NCBI RefSeq assembly: GCF_900099765.1
Contig: NZ_FNDX01000003.1
Span: forward strand, 1-64,000
From: Paenibacillus typhae
GTDB lineage: Bacteria; Bacillota; Bacilli; Paenibacillales; Paenibacillaceae
DNA length: 64,000 nt
Reading direction: 5' to 3'
Part shown: positions 25,490 through 35,231 of the stretch, piece after piece
Numbering within the stretch: the first letter of the stretch is position 1
Layout of the letters: each line of letters opens with the position of its first letter
Made by a program: the position numbers and the translations under genes
Notes under the pieces: generated by a model
What the model was told of the DNA's origin: nothing
Database searches by the model: none
Seen by the model: only the letters and a program-made list of their open reading frames with translations

Positions 25490-27415
25490 TCATTGACTGG
25501 AATTCCCCATATAAATCCTGATAGTTGAGCCTTGTTCAACCCTCGCTCCGGCTTTCGGAGCCTGATTAATGACAGTGTTGCCGGTGCCTGAACGGGCTAA
25601 CGTAAAGTTCATGTTCAGGTCCTCGTAAATGTCCTGGACTGTAGCTCCTGTTAGATCGGGAACGGTAACAATCGGAGTTTCACCTAATTTATAGGTTTTG
25701 GGAAGCTGGTCTGTTCGTTCAGGAACATTCAGATAATGCAGGGAATCCTCCAGTATGTTCTGTACGATCGGAGCAGCTACAACCCCCCCGAACTGTATTC
25801 CCTTTGGATTATCAACCGCAGTGTAAACTACAATCTGCGGATCATCCGCAGGAGCAAAGCCGATGAATGAAACGATGTGCTCGGTCGGAGAATAGCGGCC
25901 GTTAACTACCTTTTGTGCCGTCCCTGTTTTGCCTCCCACCCGGTAGCCGTCAATAAAAGCCGGCCGGCCGGTGCCTTTGGCAACCACGCTCTCAAGGGCA
26001 GCCCGCACCTTCTTCGAAGTTTCCTCCGAAATGACCTGCCGGACTTCCTTGGGCTGAACCTCGGATACAGTCTCGCCCGTCTCCGGATTGATCCAGGCCT
26101 TGGCCACATGCGGGGTATACAGCTTGCCGCCGTTAATCGCTGCTGATACCGCAGCAATCTGCTGAATCGGCGTTACCGAGACGCCTTGGCCGAAAGCGGT
26201 GGTGGCAAGCTCCACCGGTCCAACCTGGGACAGCTTGAACAAAATACCGCTGGCCTCTCCGTTCAAATCTATACCTGTTTTCGTGCCGAACCCGAAATCA
26301 CGGATATATTTGAACAGCGTCTCCTTGCCGAGCCGCTGGCCCAGGGCGACAAACCCGGGGTTGCAGGAATTCTCGACCACTTCAAGAAAGGTCTGGCTGC
26401 CGTGCCCGCCCTTTTTCCAGCAGCGGAGTCTGGCGCCCCCGACCTCGGCATAGCCCGGATCAAAAAAACGCTCATTCTGCAAATCCACCTTGTTCTCCTC
26501 CAGCGCGGCTGCAAGTGTAATGATCTTGAAGGTGGACCCCGGTTCATAAGTCATCCAGATAGGCAGGTTGCGGTTATAAACCTCAGCATCATATTCCTTG
26601 TAAGCGCCCGGCTCATAGCCCGGCCGGCTGGCCATTGCCAGTATCTCGCCGTTTTTGGGGTTCATTGCAATCGACCATGCACCCTGGGCCTGATACTTCA
26701 CCATCGCCTGATCCAGCTCACGCTCCATAATCGACTGGATCTGCTTATCTATGGTCAGCTGCAGGCTGAGCCCCTCCTGGGGTTCATTATATTTCTCGGA
26801 GGAGCCCGGCATCAGCCTCCCTCCTGCATCGGACAGATAGGAGACATTACCTGCAATACCCTTGAGCAGCTTATCATAAATGCTCTCTATGCCCGTAATC
26901 CCCTGGTTATCGATTCCGGTAAACCCGAGAATATGTGCTGCCAGATCACCATAAGGATAGTACCGTTTGTTGTCCTCAGCCACAACGATGCCCGGCAGCT
27001 GCAAATCACGGATGCTCGCGGCAAGCTCCATCGTAATTTTGCGGCCGCCGGGCTGTAGCTTAACCGATGACTCACGTTTGGACATCAAAGTGACCAGCTT
27101 CTCTTCAGTCATGCCAAGGAGCGGAGCCAGCTGCTGTGCTGTCTTCTGCTTATCCTTAACCTGCACGGGAACGGCATAAACCGTAGGCGAGCTGACATTA
27201 TAAGCCAGTGCCACACCTTCACGGTCCAGTATCTCTCCGCGCTTGGCGGTATAAGGAATATTGCGGCGCCACGACTCTTCCGCCTTGGCGCTCAGCTTCT
27301 CGCCCTGATAGAGCTGCACATAGGCAAGACGTACAGCCAGTGAACCGAATAACACAGCCAGTCCCAGCAGTGTCCACAGCATTCTCCGCCGGGTTACAAC
27401 CTTAGAAACCTTCAT
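25490..27415 (-). CDS. spoVD: Sporulation-specific class B penicillin-binding protein SpoVD
   Basis: Membrane-anchored D,D-transpeptidase for spore cortex synthesis, partner of SpoVE. One N-terminal helix (13-32) is followed by a dimerisation/pedestal domain (about 55-220), then the transpeptidase domain with STFK (Ser294), SCN (in VVENSCNPGFVALG) and KTG (GGKTGTAQK). A single PASTA domain (VPDLTGATVQDIYEDLNMNF to the end) separates it from PbpB, which has two. At 641 residues it matches SpoVD. The ribosome binding site is weak (GGGGGAAC). It follows pbpB after 144 nt, a gap that contains a tandem AGACATGAT repeat but no promoter I trust. Confidence 0.93.
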   Translation of the reverse strand: MKVSKVVTRRRMLWTLLGLAVLFGSLAVRLAYVQLYQGEKLSAKAEESWRRNIPYTAKRGEILDREGVALAYNVSSPTVYAVPVQVKDKQKTAQQLAPLLGMTEEKLVTLMSKRESSVKLQPGGRKITMELAASIRDLQLPGIVVAEDNKRYYPYGDLAAHILGFTGIDNQGITGIESIYDKLLKGIAGNVSYLSDAGGRLMPGSSEKYNEPQEGLSLQLTIDKQIQSIMERELDQAMVKYQAQGAWSIAMNPKNGEILAMASRPGYEPGAYKEYDAEVYNRNLPIWMTYEPGSTFKIITLAAALEENKVDLQNERFFDPGYAEVGGARLRCWKKGGHGSQTFLEVVENSCNPGFVALGQRLGKETLFKYIRDFGFGTKTGIDLNGEASGILFKLSQVGPVELATTAFGQGVSVTPIQQIAAVSAAINGGKLYTPHVAKAWINPETGETVSEVQPKEVRQVISEETSKKVRAALESVVAKGTGRPAFIDGYRVGGKTGTAQKVVNGRYSPTEHIVSFIGFAPADDPQIVVYTAVDNPKGIQFGGVVAAPIVQNILEDSLHYLNVPERTDQLPKTYKLGETPIVTVPDLTGATVQDIYEDLNMNFTLARSGTGNTVINQAPKAGARVEQGSTIRIYMGNSSQ

Positions 27416-27559
27416 ACCGCGTTCCCCCGCTTTCCCTCGTAATAGACATGATAGACATGATCTCTTATCTTCATGACTATTCGGGACAAACAGGGGTTAG
27501 AACAAGCCTCATTTGCGGGCAAAGTGAGATATCCATTAGGCTGAATTTGTAATGAATTT

Positions 27560-29797
27560 TTAGCCGCCTGTATCTCCGACATCCGCTGTTTCTTCTTCCG
27601 CTGTAGATACCGGAATATCTTCACCGTATTCATTGATCGGACTCAGCTTCAGCTGTACCAGCTTTTTGCCGTTTGAAGTGGTTTCCGTCTGCTCGGTAAC
27701 ATATCCTTCACCCTCTACTGAAATACCTACCTTCAACAGATTGAGCACCTCGAGCGCATCCCGCAGCGACTGTCCTTTAAGATCAGGAATAGAGGCCTGA
27801 TCGCTTTTCTGGCTTAACAAATAGATTCTCTGCCCCGCAGCGAGCAGCGTCTCTGCTTCCGGATACTGGCTGACGACACTGCTGCCGCTACCGACCGTTT
27901 CGAAATCAAAGCCCTGATCTATCAGAAATTTTCTGGCTTCCTGCATCGTTTTACCTGTCAGATCAGGCGCGGAGCGCTGAACAGAAGATGTAGTTTTGCC
28001 GGTTACAGAGGCACTGCTTCCATCGTCGGTTGTAACTTTAGGAACCCCCATATAAGGCAATGCCTCGGATACAATCTCTTTGAACACCGGACCTGCAGCA
28101 GCACCACCGCCGACAGCATCAGCAGGCTCATCAATGACAACATAGACGGCAATCTTCGGGTTGTTAGCCGGTGCGTAGCCGAGGAAGGAAGAACGCACTT
28201 TGTCGCGGTCATACCCGCCCTTACCGTCAGGCTTAATTGCAGTACCGGTCTTGCCCGCCACTCGGTAGCCCTCAATGTAGGCATGGCGTCCGGTTCCATG
28301 GTCCAGGTCTGCAACTACCTGCTCCAGATAGCTGCCGGTTTCCCTGGCACTTTCCTCGGAAATAACCTGGCGTACCACCTGCGGCTGGGTTACTGTAGTT
28401 TTGCCGGTGTTGGGATCGGTAGTCTCCTTAATTACGTGAGGCACCATCAGTTTACCGCCGTTGGCGATGGCCGACATGGCAGTAAGCTGCTGAATCGGAG
28501 TCACCTGTACCTTGCCGTGCCCGTATGCGATCGTCGCGTTTTCTGAAGCATTGTTCGGTGTCGGATTAACAAGTCCACTGATTTCACCTGGCAGATCAAT
28601 ACCAGTAGGACTGTTAAATCCGAAATCATCAACGTATTGCAGCAGTCTCTCCGGACCAAGCATTTCATACCCGAGCTTGACGAAGGCAACGTTACTTGAA
28701 CGCTTCACGCCTTCCAAAAAGGAGATTTCCCCATAACCGCTTCTATTCTGGTCGTACAGCGGCTTTCCGTATCCCTTAATACGGATAGAACCGGACTTAA
28801 AGGTTGCATCTGGATCGAACAAATTCTCCTCCACCGCTCCGGCAAGCGTTACAATCTTGAAGGTGGAGCCAGGCTCAAATCTAGTTTTGATGGCATGGTT
28901 AAAAAATACTCCGGGATCAGAGGCATACTTCCAGAATTCATTAGGATTAAAGGTCGGCATATTGGCCAGACCGAGAATTTCCATCGTATTTGGATCAGCG
29001 GCAATAACCGTTATACTCTTGGGCTTGTACTGGTCATATGCCTTCTGCATGGCTTCTTCAATGTAACGCTGAATTGTACTGTCAATAGTCAGCTTGATAT
29101 TGGTTCCGTTAACTGCAGGCTGATAGGTATCCTGGGAGTCCGGCAGTTTGATCCCTTTGCCGTCACTCTGATAGTAGAGCTTTCCGTTAGTCCCCTGAAG
29201 CTGTTTGTTAAAATAACTTTCCAGCCCCATGATGGCTTCGCCGTCACGGTTCGTATATCCCAAAATATGCGCAGCAAGAGTACCTTTGGGATAATAGCGC
29301 TTCTGCTCCGTAATCAGACCGATTCCGGTTTCGAGTGTGTTATGTTTCTCCTCCAGCTCTTTATTGAACTCTTTCACTTTATCCGCGAGCTCTTTATCAA
29401 TTTTCCAGCCTTCATTGCGGATTTCGCGGTTCTTCAGGTAATTGCCGCTGTCATCCTTGGCCTCCACCAATTTCTTCAGCTCAGCCTCCGGCTTGCCCAG
29501 CAGGTCATGGAGTCCCTTGATGACCTCTTCCCCGATTCCCTTTTCAGCGATGACCTGAGGGTTTACAACGACTGTATACGCCGGCACATCACTGGCCAGA
29601 ACACTACCGTTACGGTCTTCAATGGTACCACGCTTCGCTTTGATAACCGAGGTATGTGCCCACAGGTTAACGGCCTTTTCATGCCAAAAATCATTCTGCA
29701 TGACCTGAATCCAGAATACCCGGACGACTAAAACAAGAAAAAAGAGGGTAATACACCCTCCTATAAACAGCGTGCGAAGTTTTATTCTCTTGACCAT
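27560..29797 (-). CDS. pbpB: Class B penicillin-binding protein PbpB (FtsI/PBP2B)
   Basis: Septal D,D-transpeptidase of the divisome. One N-terminal membrane helix (9-31), a pedestal domain starting at IKAKRGTIEDRNGSVLASD, and a transpeptidase domain with STFK (Ser311), SSN (EGVKRSSNVAFVKLG) and KTG (RVAGKTGTAIK). Two C-terminal PASTA domains follow (APDLTGKTMQEARKFLIDQG and IPDLKGQSLRDALEVLNLL), then an acidic tail. At 745 residues it is close to B. subtilis PBP2B. ATG 29797 has GAGGTTACC upstream. It lies between ftsL and spoVD. Confidence 0.95.
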   Translation of the reverse strand: MVKRIKLRTLFIGGCITLFFLVLVVRVFWIQVMQNDFWHEKAVNLWAHTSVIKAKRGTIEDRNGSVLASDVPAYTVVVNPQVIAEKGIGEEVIKGLHDLLGKPEAELKKLVEAKDDSGNYLKNREIRNEGWKIDKELADKVKEFNKELEEKHNTLETGIGLITEQKRYYPKGTLAAHILGYTNRDGEAIMGLESYFNKQLQGTNGKLYYQSDGKGIKLPDSQDTYQPAVNGTNIKLTIDSTIQRYIEEAMQKAYDQYKPKSITVIAADPNTMEILGLANMPTFNPNEFWKYASDPGVFFNHAIKTRFEPGSTFKIVTLAGAVEENLFDPDATFKSGSIRIKGYGKPLYDQNRSGYGEISFLEGVKRSSNVAFVKLGYEMLGPERLLQYVDDFGFNSPTGIDLPGEISGLVNPTPNNASENATIAYGHGKVQVTPIQQLTAMSAIANGGKLMVPHVIKETTDPNTGKTTVTQPQVVRQVISEESARETGSYLEQVVADLDHGTGRHAYIEGYRVAGKTGTAIKPDGKGGYDRDKVRSSFLGYAPANNPKIAVYVVIDEPADAVGGGAAAGPVFKEIVSEALPYMGVPKVTTDDGSSASVTGKTTSSVQRSAPDLTGKTMQEARKFLIDQGFDFETVGSGSSVVSQYPEAETLLAAGQRIYLLSQKSDQASIPDLKGQSLRDALEVLNLLKVGISVEGEGYVTEQTETTSNGKKLVQLKLSPINEYGEDIPVSTAEEETADVGDTGG

Positions 29798-29841
29798 AAG
29801 GTAACCTCACAAACTCTATTATTGCAGCCTCACCAGGACCG

Positions 29842-30237
29842 CTAATTGTCGTTTTCGTCAGCTGCCTTACCGTTTGCAGACACATAGATTGCAGAGTCTT
29901 CCGGAGGCTGGATATAGCCCAGCTTCTTGGCTTTCTCGGCAACCAGCTGTTCCAGCGTCTGCTTTTCCATCTGATAGGTGGCAATTTGTTTCTGTGTCTC
30001 TGCAATGGTGCTGTCCAGCTTTTGAGCCTGCAAATTCAAATCATAAATATGGACGTAACGCCAAATCAGGGCGACAGCCACCAGTACAAAAGCCGCCAGC
30101 GTCAGCATATAAATCAGCTTTTCCTGCGTCGGCAGCACCATCCGTCTGGTGACGACTTTCGTCTTCTCGCGGTAAAGCGGGTTTACCTCTTGTTTTCTCT
30201 TAGGTTGAACTGCTAAATTGCCGCGGGTATAGGCCAT
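29842..30237 (-). CDS. ftsL: Cell division protein FtsL
   Basis: Small bitopic divisome protein that pairs with DivIC and DivIB to activate PbpB and its SEDS partner. It has a basic cytoplasmic tail (1-40), one membrane helix (about 42-61: IYMLTLAAFVLVAVALIWRY), and an extracellular leucine-zipper-like coil (LNLQAQKLDSTIAETQKQI ... EKQTLEQLVAEKAKKLGY). At 131 residues it fits. Assignment rests on topology and on position between rsmH and pbpB, because the family is poorly conserved. AAAGGAGAG precedes the ATG. Confidence 0.92.
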   Translation of the reverse strand: MAYTRGNLAVQPKRKQEVNPLYREKTKVVTRRMVLPTQEKLIYMLTLAAFVLVAVALIWRYVHIYDLNLQAQKLDSTIAETQKQIATYQMEKQTLEQLVAEKAKKLGYIQPPEDSAIYVSANGKAADENDN

Positions 30238-30263
30238 CTCTCTGACTCTCCTTTATCGTCGTT

Positions 30264-31217
30264 TTATAACTTCTCTGCAACGCGCAGTTTTGCTGAACGG
30301 GCACGCGGGTTCTGCTCAAGCTCTTCCTCGGAAGGCACCAGCGGCTTACGGTTAACCAGCTTTAAGGTGCCTTCAGCGCCGCATACGCAAAACGGAAAGT
30401 CAGGCGGGCAAGTGCATCTGCTTAAATAGCTGCTGAAAATCTGCTTGCAGATCCTGTCCTCCAGCGAATGGAACGTAATAACAGAGACTCTTCCTTCAGG
30501 CGCGAGACAGCGTACAGCTGCATGCAGACCTTCTTCAAAAGCGCCCAGCTCGTCATTTACGGCAATTCTAAGGGCCTGAAAGCTGCGTTTTGCCGGATGT
30601 CCGCCTGTTCTGCGCGCCGCTGCCGGAATTCCTTCCTTGATCAGCTCCGCCAGCTCGCCGGTACCTGTAACCGGCTGTTCCTCGCGTCTTTCCACAATCT
30701 TCCGGGCAATCCGCCGTGAGAATTTCTCTTCCCCATACTGGAAAAGCACCCGGGCAATTTCCTGCTCAGGCCATGTGTTGATAATTTCGGCTGCTGTCAG
30801 CTCTGCGGACTGGTCCATCCGCATATCAAGCGGGGCATCATGATTATAGCTGAATCCCCGCTCCCCTTCGTCAAACTGGGGCGAAGATACGCCTAGATCA
30901 TACAGTATGCCGTCTACCTGCGGAACGCCGTCCTTTTGCGGAACAAAAGGGAGACTCTTCAAGACCTGTTCAAGGTCACGGAAGTTGGTCTTAACAAGCA
31001 CCACTTTCTCCCCGTATGCTGCCAGCCGTTCCTTAGCATTCTCAAGAGCCCAGTCGTCCTGATCCAGACAGATCAGCCGGCCGTTGCCGCTAAGCTTGGA
31101 CGCTATCAGAGAACTGTGTCCGGCTCCTCCAAGTGTGCAGTCGACATATATGCCATCCTCTTTGATGTGCAGCCCCTCTGTCGCTTCTTCCTTAAGCACC
31201 GTGATGTGGTGAAACAA
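30264..31217 (-). CDS. rsmH: 16S rRNA (cytosine1402-N4)-methyltransferase RsmH
   Basis: SAM-dependent methylase (MraW) that modifies C1402 of 16S rRNA in the decoding centre. The SAM motif is [19 protein letters not shown] (about 24-42), with [34 protein letters not shown] and [17 protein letters not shown] as family signatures. The end, [15 protein letters not shown], is typical. A cysteine cluster [13 protein letters not shown] is seen before it. At 317 residues length is normal. It uses a TTG start with GGAGG at 8 nt. It follows mraZ. Confidence 0.97.
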   Translation of the reverse strand: MFHHITVLKEEATEGLHIKEDGIYVDCTLGGAGHSSLIASKLSGNGRLICLDQDDWALENAKERLAAYGEKVVLVKTNFRDLEQVLKSLPFVPQKDGVPQVDGILYDLGVSSPQFDEGERGFSYNHDAPLDMRMDQSAELTAAEIINTWPEQEIARVLFQYGEEKFSRRIARKIVERREEQPVTGTGELAELIKEGIPAAARRTGGHPAKRSFQALRIAVNDELGAFEEGLHAAVRCLAPEGRVSVITFHSLEDRICKQIFSSYLSRCTCPPDFPFCVCGAEGTLKLVNRKPLVPSEEELEQNPRARSAKLRVAEKL

Positions 31218-31258
31218 GCTGCATCCCTCCAGGGCAGTATTCGAATTGTGTACGTGTG

Positions 31259-31696
31259 TTATAAGTCAAAATTGAAATCAACCAATTTCTCGGCAATTTC
31301 GTTGAACGATTCCTCTGATTGTTCGAAGTACTGTTCCCATAGCTCTTTGTTCCAGATTTCCACCCGGTTCGAAACGCCCAGAATAACACAGTCCTTTTCC
31401 AGCTTGGCATATTGCCGCAAATTCCCCGGCAGATTAACCCTGCCTTGCTTGTCCCATACACATTCCGTCGCTCCCGAGAAAAAGAAGCGGCTGAAGGCAC
31501 GGGCATCCGATTTCATCAGTGAAAGGCTTTTGAGCTTTTGCTCCATGATTCCCCATTCTTCCATGGGATAAACAAATATGCAGGAATCGAGGCCGCGGGT
31601 CGCGACGAATGAGGCACCGAGCAATTCACGGAATTTAGCCGGGATAATGATCCGGCCCTTGTCGTCAATGCTATGCTGGAACTCCCCCATAAACAT
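31259..31696 (-). CDS. mraZ: Transcriptional regulator MraZ
   Basis: First gene of the dcw cluster. An AbrB-like double-domain protein that forms rings and binds direct repeats in its own promoter; known to repress the cluster in E. coli. It starts [24 protein letters not shown] and has two SpoVT/AbrB-like halves, the second around [20 protein letters not shown]. At 145 residues it is normal. ATG 31696 matches the family start; the upstream GTG lies on the Shine-Dalgarno. The MraZ-box repeats and a promoter lie directly upstream. Confidence 0.96.
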   Translation of the reverse strand: MFMGEFQHSIDDKGRIIIPAKFRELLGASFVATRGLDSCIFVYPMEEWGIMEQKLKSLSLMKSDARAFSRFFFSGATECVWDKQGRVNLPGNLRQYAKLEKDCVILGVSNRVEIWNKELWEQYFEQSEESFNEIAEKLVDFNFDL

Positions 31697-31703
31697 CGGT
31701 TTA

Positions 31704-31739
31704 CCCACTCCTTGTTACCGATTCCCCACTTTGCCCCAC
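31704..31739 (-). promoter_or_regulatory. MraZ-box direct repeats (operator)
   Basis: Minus strand: GTGGGGCAAA followed in phase by GTGGGGAATC (10-bp period), and a further GTGGG two turns on at 31708-31704. MraZ is known to bind TGGGN/GTGG-type repeats spaced by 10 bp in front of mraZ, so this is a likely autoregulatory site lying between promoter and start codon. Confidence 0.65.
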
Positions 31740-31755
31740 TTTACACCACCTAAGC

Positions 31756-31783
31756 ATAATAGATTCGCTATTAAAAATCAAAA
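31756..31783 (-). promoter_or_regulatory. Promoter of the dcw cluster (mraZ)
   Basis: Minus strand: TTTTGA at 31783-31778, 16-nt A/T-rich spacer, TATTAT at 31761-31756, just upstream of the MraZ boxes. The -35 is poor. The remaining interval to about 32060 is A/T-rich and shows no supported gene. Confidence 0.5.
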
Positions 31784-32063
31784 CCCTTTTTCATAGCCGA
31801 GGTAATTTTTTCTTATTTGTCAAGTCATCATTTCTACAATTCTTTGCAGTATTATTCGGCCTTTTTTCTTAAATAATTTCAAATCAGTAACGAATAAAAG
31901 TGTATTTCCGCATAAAAGGGGGTACATATTATCATGATTCCGAATAAACCCGGACTTAAGACGGATAAATACAGGAGAAACAGCATGGGTATATCTATCG
32001 GGGAAATACAAAAGCGGCAGACTGACTTTAACAGCTTACCGGCGCATATTGTCCATCAGACAG

Positions 32064-32102
32064 CAAAATACCCGGGCCGCTGTAATGGCTTCCGGGCATT
32101 TT
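32064..32102. terminator. Terminator of ahcY (symmetrical)
   Basis: Stem AAAATGCCCGG/CCGGGTATTTT with a 17-nt loop, A-run and T-run on opposite sides, so it could act on either strand. It lies 22 nt behind the ahcY stop and ends the bshC-ahcY unit before the mraZ promoter. Confidence 0.75.
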
Positions 32103-32123
32103 ACAGATCCTCACACCATTTAA

Positions 32124-33395
32124 TTAATCATTCAGATTCCAGCTGTCGAGATATTCAACTTGAGCAGGAGTCAGGCTGTCAATCGAAATTCCCAGGCTCT
32201 CCAGCTTGTAGCGGGCTACCTGCTCATCCAGCTCGTAAGGAACATTTTCCACTTTGACACCGATGTTTTTGTAATTGTCGTTTACATATTTGAGCGACAG
32301 TGCCTGCAGGGCAAAAGTCGTATCCATAATTTCTGCCGGGTGACCGTCCGCCGCGCCGAGATTAACCAGTCTGCCTTCAGCCAGCAGATAAAGCTTGCGT
32401 CCGTCCTTGAGCTTATATTCTTCGATATTTTTACGCACTGTACGCTGGGATACGGAACGCTCGGACAATTCAGGCTTGTTCACTTCCACATCGAAATGCC
32501 CGGCGTTGCAAAGAATCGCTCCATCCTTCATCACATCATAGTGCTCACCGCGGATGACATAACGGTTACCGGTTACGGTAACGAAGAAATCCCCATGCTT
32601 GGCTGCTTCCAGCATTGGCATGACCTGGAATCCGTCCATATGCGCTTCAACAGCCTTGATCGCATCTACTTCTGTTACAATTACATTCGCTCCGAGACCC
32701 TTGGCACGCATGGCTACACCTTTACCGCACCAGCCGTATCCGACTACAACCACCGTTTTGCCGGCTACAATCAGGTTGGTTGTGCGGACAATGCCGTCCC
32801 AGGCTGACTGGCCTGTGCCATAACGGTTATCGAACAAATACTTGCAGTAGGCATCATTAACAGCTACCATCGGGAACTTCAGGATACCCTGCTTCTGCAG
32901 CGCCTTAAGACGGATGATGCCCGTAGTTGTCTCTTCTGCACCGCCGCGGATATTCTCCATCAGATCCGGGCGCTCCGAGTGCAGCAGTGTTGCGAAATCG
33001 CCGCCGTCATCAATAATCAGATCCGGCTTGCTTTCCAGCGCTCTGATGTTCAGAGCCTTGAATTCCTCCGGAGTCGGATTATATTTGGCGAATACTGTAA
33101 TTCCGTCTTCGACAAGCGCTGCACAGACATCATCCTGCGTAGAAAGGGGATTGGAGCCGGTAATTGTCACTTCAGCGCCGCCGGCCTGGACTACCTTTGC
33201 AAGATATGCTGTCTTTGCTTCCAGATGCAGCGTAATCGACACCTTCAGCCCCTTGAACGGCTGCTCAGCTTCGAATTGCTCACGGATACGGTTCAGAACC
33301 GGCATATGCTGGCGTACCCAGTCGATTTTGAGATGGCCCTCAGGGGCCAGCGACATATCTGCTACGATACTGTTTTGCTTCGACAATGAACTCAT
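32124..33395 (-). CDS. ahcY: Adenosylhomocysteinase (short type)
   Basis: NAD-dependent S-adenosylhomocysteine hydrolase family. The Rossmann NAD site is [33 protein letters not shown] (about 205-238), with [11 protein letters not shown] and [10 protein letters not shown] as substrate-site signatures. At 423 residues it lacks the insert and the KPDHYRY C-terminus of the 430-480 residue eukaryote-like enzymes. It resembles the archaeal/Thermotoga short form, whose members may also use S-inosylhomocysteine, so the true substrate is not certain. GGGAGG lies 8 nt before the ATG. It is 36 nt behind bshC and probably co-transcribed. Confidence 0.92.
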   Translation of the reverse strand: MSSLSKQNSIVADMSLAPEGHLKIDWVRQHMPVLNRIREQFEAEQPFKGLKVSITLHLEAKTAYLAKVVQAGGAEVTITGSNPLSTQDDVCAALVEDGITVFAKYNPTPEEFKALNIRALESKPDLIIDDGGDFATLLHSERPDLMENIRGGAEETTTGIIRLKALQKQGILKFPMVAVNDAYCKYLFDNRYGTGQSAWDGIVRTTNLIVAGKTVVVVGYGWCGKGVAMRAKGLGANVIVTEVDAIKAVEAHMDGFQVMPMLEAAKHGDFFVTVTGNRYVIRGEHYDVMKDGAILCNAGHFDVEVNKPELSERSVSQRTVRKNIEEYKLKDGRKLYLLAEGRLVNLGAADGHPAEIMDTTFALQALSLKYVNDNYKNIGVKVENVPYELDEQVARYKLESLGISIDSLTPAQVEYLDSWNLND

Positions 33396-33431
33396 TTGAA
33401 AACCTCCCGAAAGTTGGATTCACTCATTTCC

Positions 33432-35063
33432 CTACATATATAATATACGGTGCGTTCCACTGAAGTCGGCAGGCATCTCCATCAGCTCATCCAGCCAGGA
33501 CAGACCATAGCGGTTCAGGTAGTACATCACGTTGTATACTCTCTCCTGCAGCTTGCCCGCAGGCATCAGTGAGAGCTCGATCCGTTCCCACTGACGCAGG
33601 GCAGCTTCATTCTGCTTCTCCATTGCATCCTGGGCTTTTGTCTGTAAAAAGGAAATCTGGTCGATAATTTTCTCTTTGTTGTTCTGGCCCAGCTTGAGCA
33701 GCCCGGCCTGAATAGTCCCCAGCTGTTCAATCAGCGGCTCATAAATCGCTGTAAAAGACTCCTTAACCTCGTTGAACCGGGATTCAAGCTTCAATTCATC
33801 CTGGGCAGCCAGCCATTCCTTGCGTCTGTCCTCAAGGCCGGCATACACATCATTGAAGGAAAGCCCGTATTTATTCATATGCTTATGCAGTGTGCCCTCA
33901 ATGATCGTAAAGGACATGCGCGGCATAATAAGCGGCATCCGGTCTCCTACAACGCCAAACGCCACATGCGGTATTGCCCAATACGCAATCTCCCCCTGCC
34001 CCAGCACAGTGGCCAGCACCGGCAGAACATAATTCTGCATCAGCGGGCGGGTTAAGACGTTGTTGCTGAACCGCTCGGGATGTTCCTTCAGCACCGACAG
34101 CAGCTCGTCCCGAGTAAAAGAAACCGTTCCTTTGCGGTCACTGAATCCGTCATCTGTCTTATGCAGCAGGAGCCGCGCACCCTCATGGATATAAAAGAGA
34201 TTCGCGTTGCCAGGCGTTACCTCAGCCTGCAGCTCGTAACCGGCAGCTGTAATGTTCTCTGCAGCCTGCTTATAAGCTACCTCCAGCTCATCGTTCCGTT
34301 CAATCAATGTAGCGAAGAAAGGACGCTCAAGAGCACGCAGTGCGGGATCTGCAGAATCCAGCAGAACCAGTCCGAATCTGCCGAACAGTGAACCCATCAG
34401 CTTGGCAAAAGCATCGCTCATACAGCACGCTGTCTCCGCTGATTTGCGGATAAACTCCATAATCTGCGGTTTAAATTCACTCTCCTGCAGCATACCGTCC
34501 AGCAGCTCAGTCACTTGTTGCCAGCCATCCGGCCCTACTGTAATCGCGCTGACTGAAGCCCGCGGTCCTTCAGGCTTGTCTACTTTTAGTTTGGAAATTT
34601 CTCCGGTCCTGCTTAATACAAAAGTATGGTTAACCTCATCCCAGTCATGATCCTCACCGGCGATCCAGAATAACGGGACCACAGGCCGCCCAAGCTGTGC
34701 AGCAGCTTCTTTGGCAGCTAGAATTGCCGTTACCGCCTTATATATAACAAAGAGCGGTCCGGTAAACAGGCCGCTCTGCTGTCCTCCTGTAATGACCAGT
34801 GTTCCGGGCTGTTCCAGCAGAGCTAATGCCGCCATCACTTCCGGGTAATTATTATGCTGCTGATTATAGCCCCGCAGGACCGAAGTAACCTCGATGCGGC
34901 TGGCACGCTGAAGCTCTGTACTGTCCAGCCATTCTGCCCGTTCCCTCCGGCTCATTTCGTTTCGGAAATCCCCGCCGTACAGCTTATCCACTGCTTCATA
35001 ATGCCCTATATAGTCGCGTGCGAGCTTAGACCCGCCCGGTAACGGTTCCGGTACTACATTCAT
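33432..35063 (-). CDS. bshC: Bacillithiol biosynthesis protein BshC
   Basis: Putative cysteine-adding enzyme of bacillithiol synthesis, the last step after BshA and BshB. Family features are VITGGQQSGLFTGPLFVIYKAV (about 90), VVPLFWIAGEDHDWDEVNHTF (about 130), PGNANLFYIHEGARLLL and the C-terminal coiled segment followed by RVYNVMYYLNRYGLSWLDELM. At 543 residues it has full length. ATG 35063 (MNVVPEPLPGG) has AGGAGG at 9 nt; an upstream TTG has only 3 nt of spacing. It sits near mraZ as in B. subtilis, but with ahcY in between. Confidence 0.94.
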   Translation of the reverse strand: MNVVPEPLPGGSKLARDYIGHYEAVDKLYGGDFRNEMSRRERAEWLDSTELQRASRIEVTSVLRGYNQQHNNYPEVMAALALLEQPGTLVITGGQQSGLFTGPLFVIYKAVTAILAAKEAAAQLGRPVVPLFWIAGEDHDWDEVNHTFVLSRTGEISKLKVDKPEGPRASVSAITVGPDGWQQVTELLDGMLQESEFKPQIMEFIRKSAETACCMSDAFAKLMGSLFGRFGLVLLDSADPALRALERPFFATLIERNDELEVAYKQAAENITAAGYELQAEVTPGNANLFYIHEGARLLLHKTDDGFSDRKGTVSFTRDELLSVLKEHPERFSNNVLTRPLMQNYVLPVLATVLGQGEIAYWAIPHVAFGVVGDRMPLIMPRMSFTIIEGTLHKHMNKYGLSFNDVYAGLEDRRKEWLAAQDELKLESRFNEVKESFTAIYEPLIEQLGTIQAGLLKLGQNNKEKIIDQISFLQTKAQDAMEKQNEAALRQWERIELSLMPAGKLQERVYNVMYYLNRYGLSWLDELMEMPADFSGTHRILYM

Positions 35064-35185
35064 CTGCAATTGCCTCCTGTTCTACTCTGTCTGCTATATA
35101 TGTAAACATACATCTAGTCCATAAACTCTATATGATTGTATCCAAAGTAACGGCGCGCGTCAAAGAAATCCGTCTGACGCATAAC

Positions 35186-35210
35186 AGGCGGGAGCTCAAC
35201 GCTCCCGCCT
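35186..35210 (-). terminator. Hairpin behind oppF, possible terminator
   Basis: Perfect 10-bp stem AGGCGGGAGC/GCTCCCGCCT with a 5-nt loop, 22 nt behind the oppF stop. Only TTATG follows, so termination may be weak. Confidence 0.55.
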
Positions 35211-35231
35211 GCATCGGTACAGCTGTATGAT

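Noticed and set aside
31934..32257. Plus-strand frame of 107 codons between mraZ and ahcY
   Set aside because: It runs through the ahcY terminator and into the antisense of ahcY, and has no family features.
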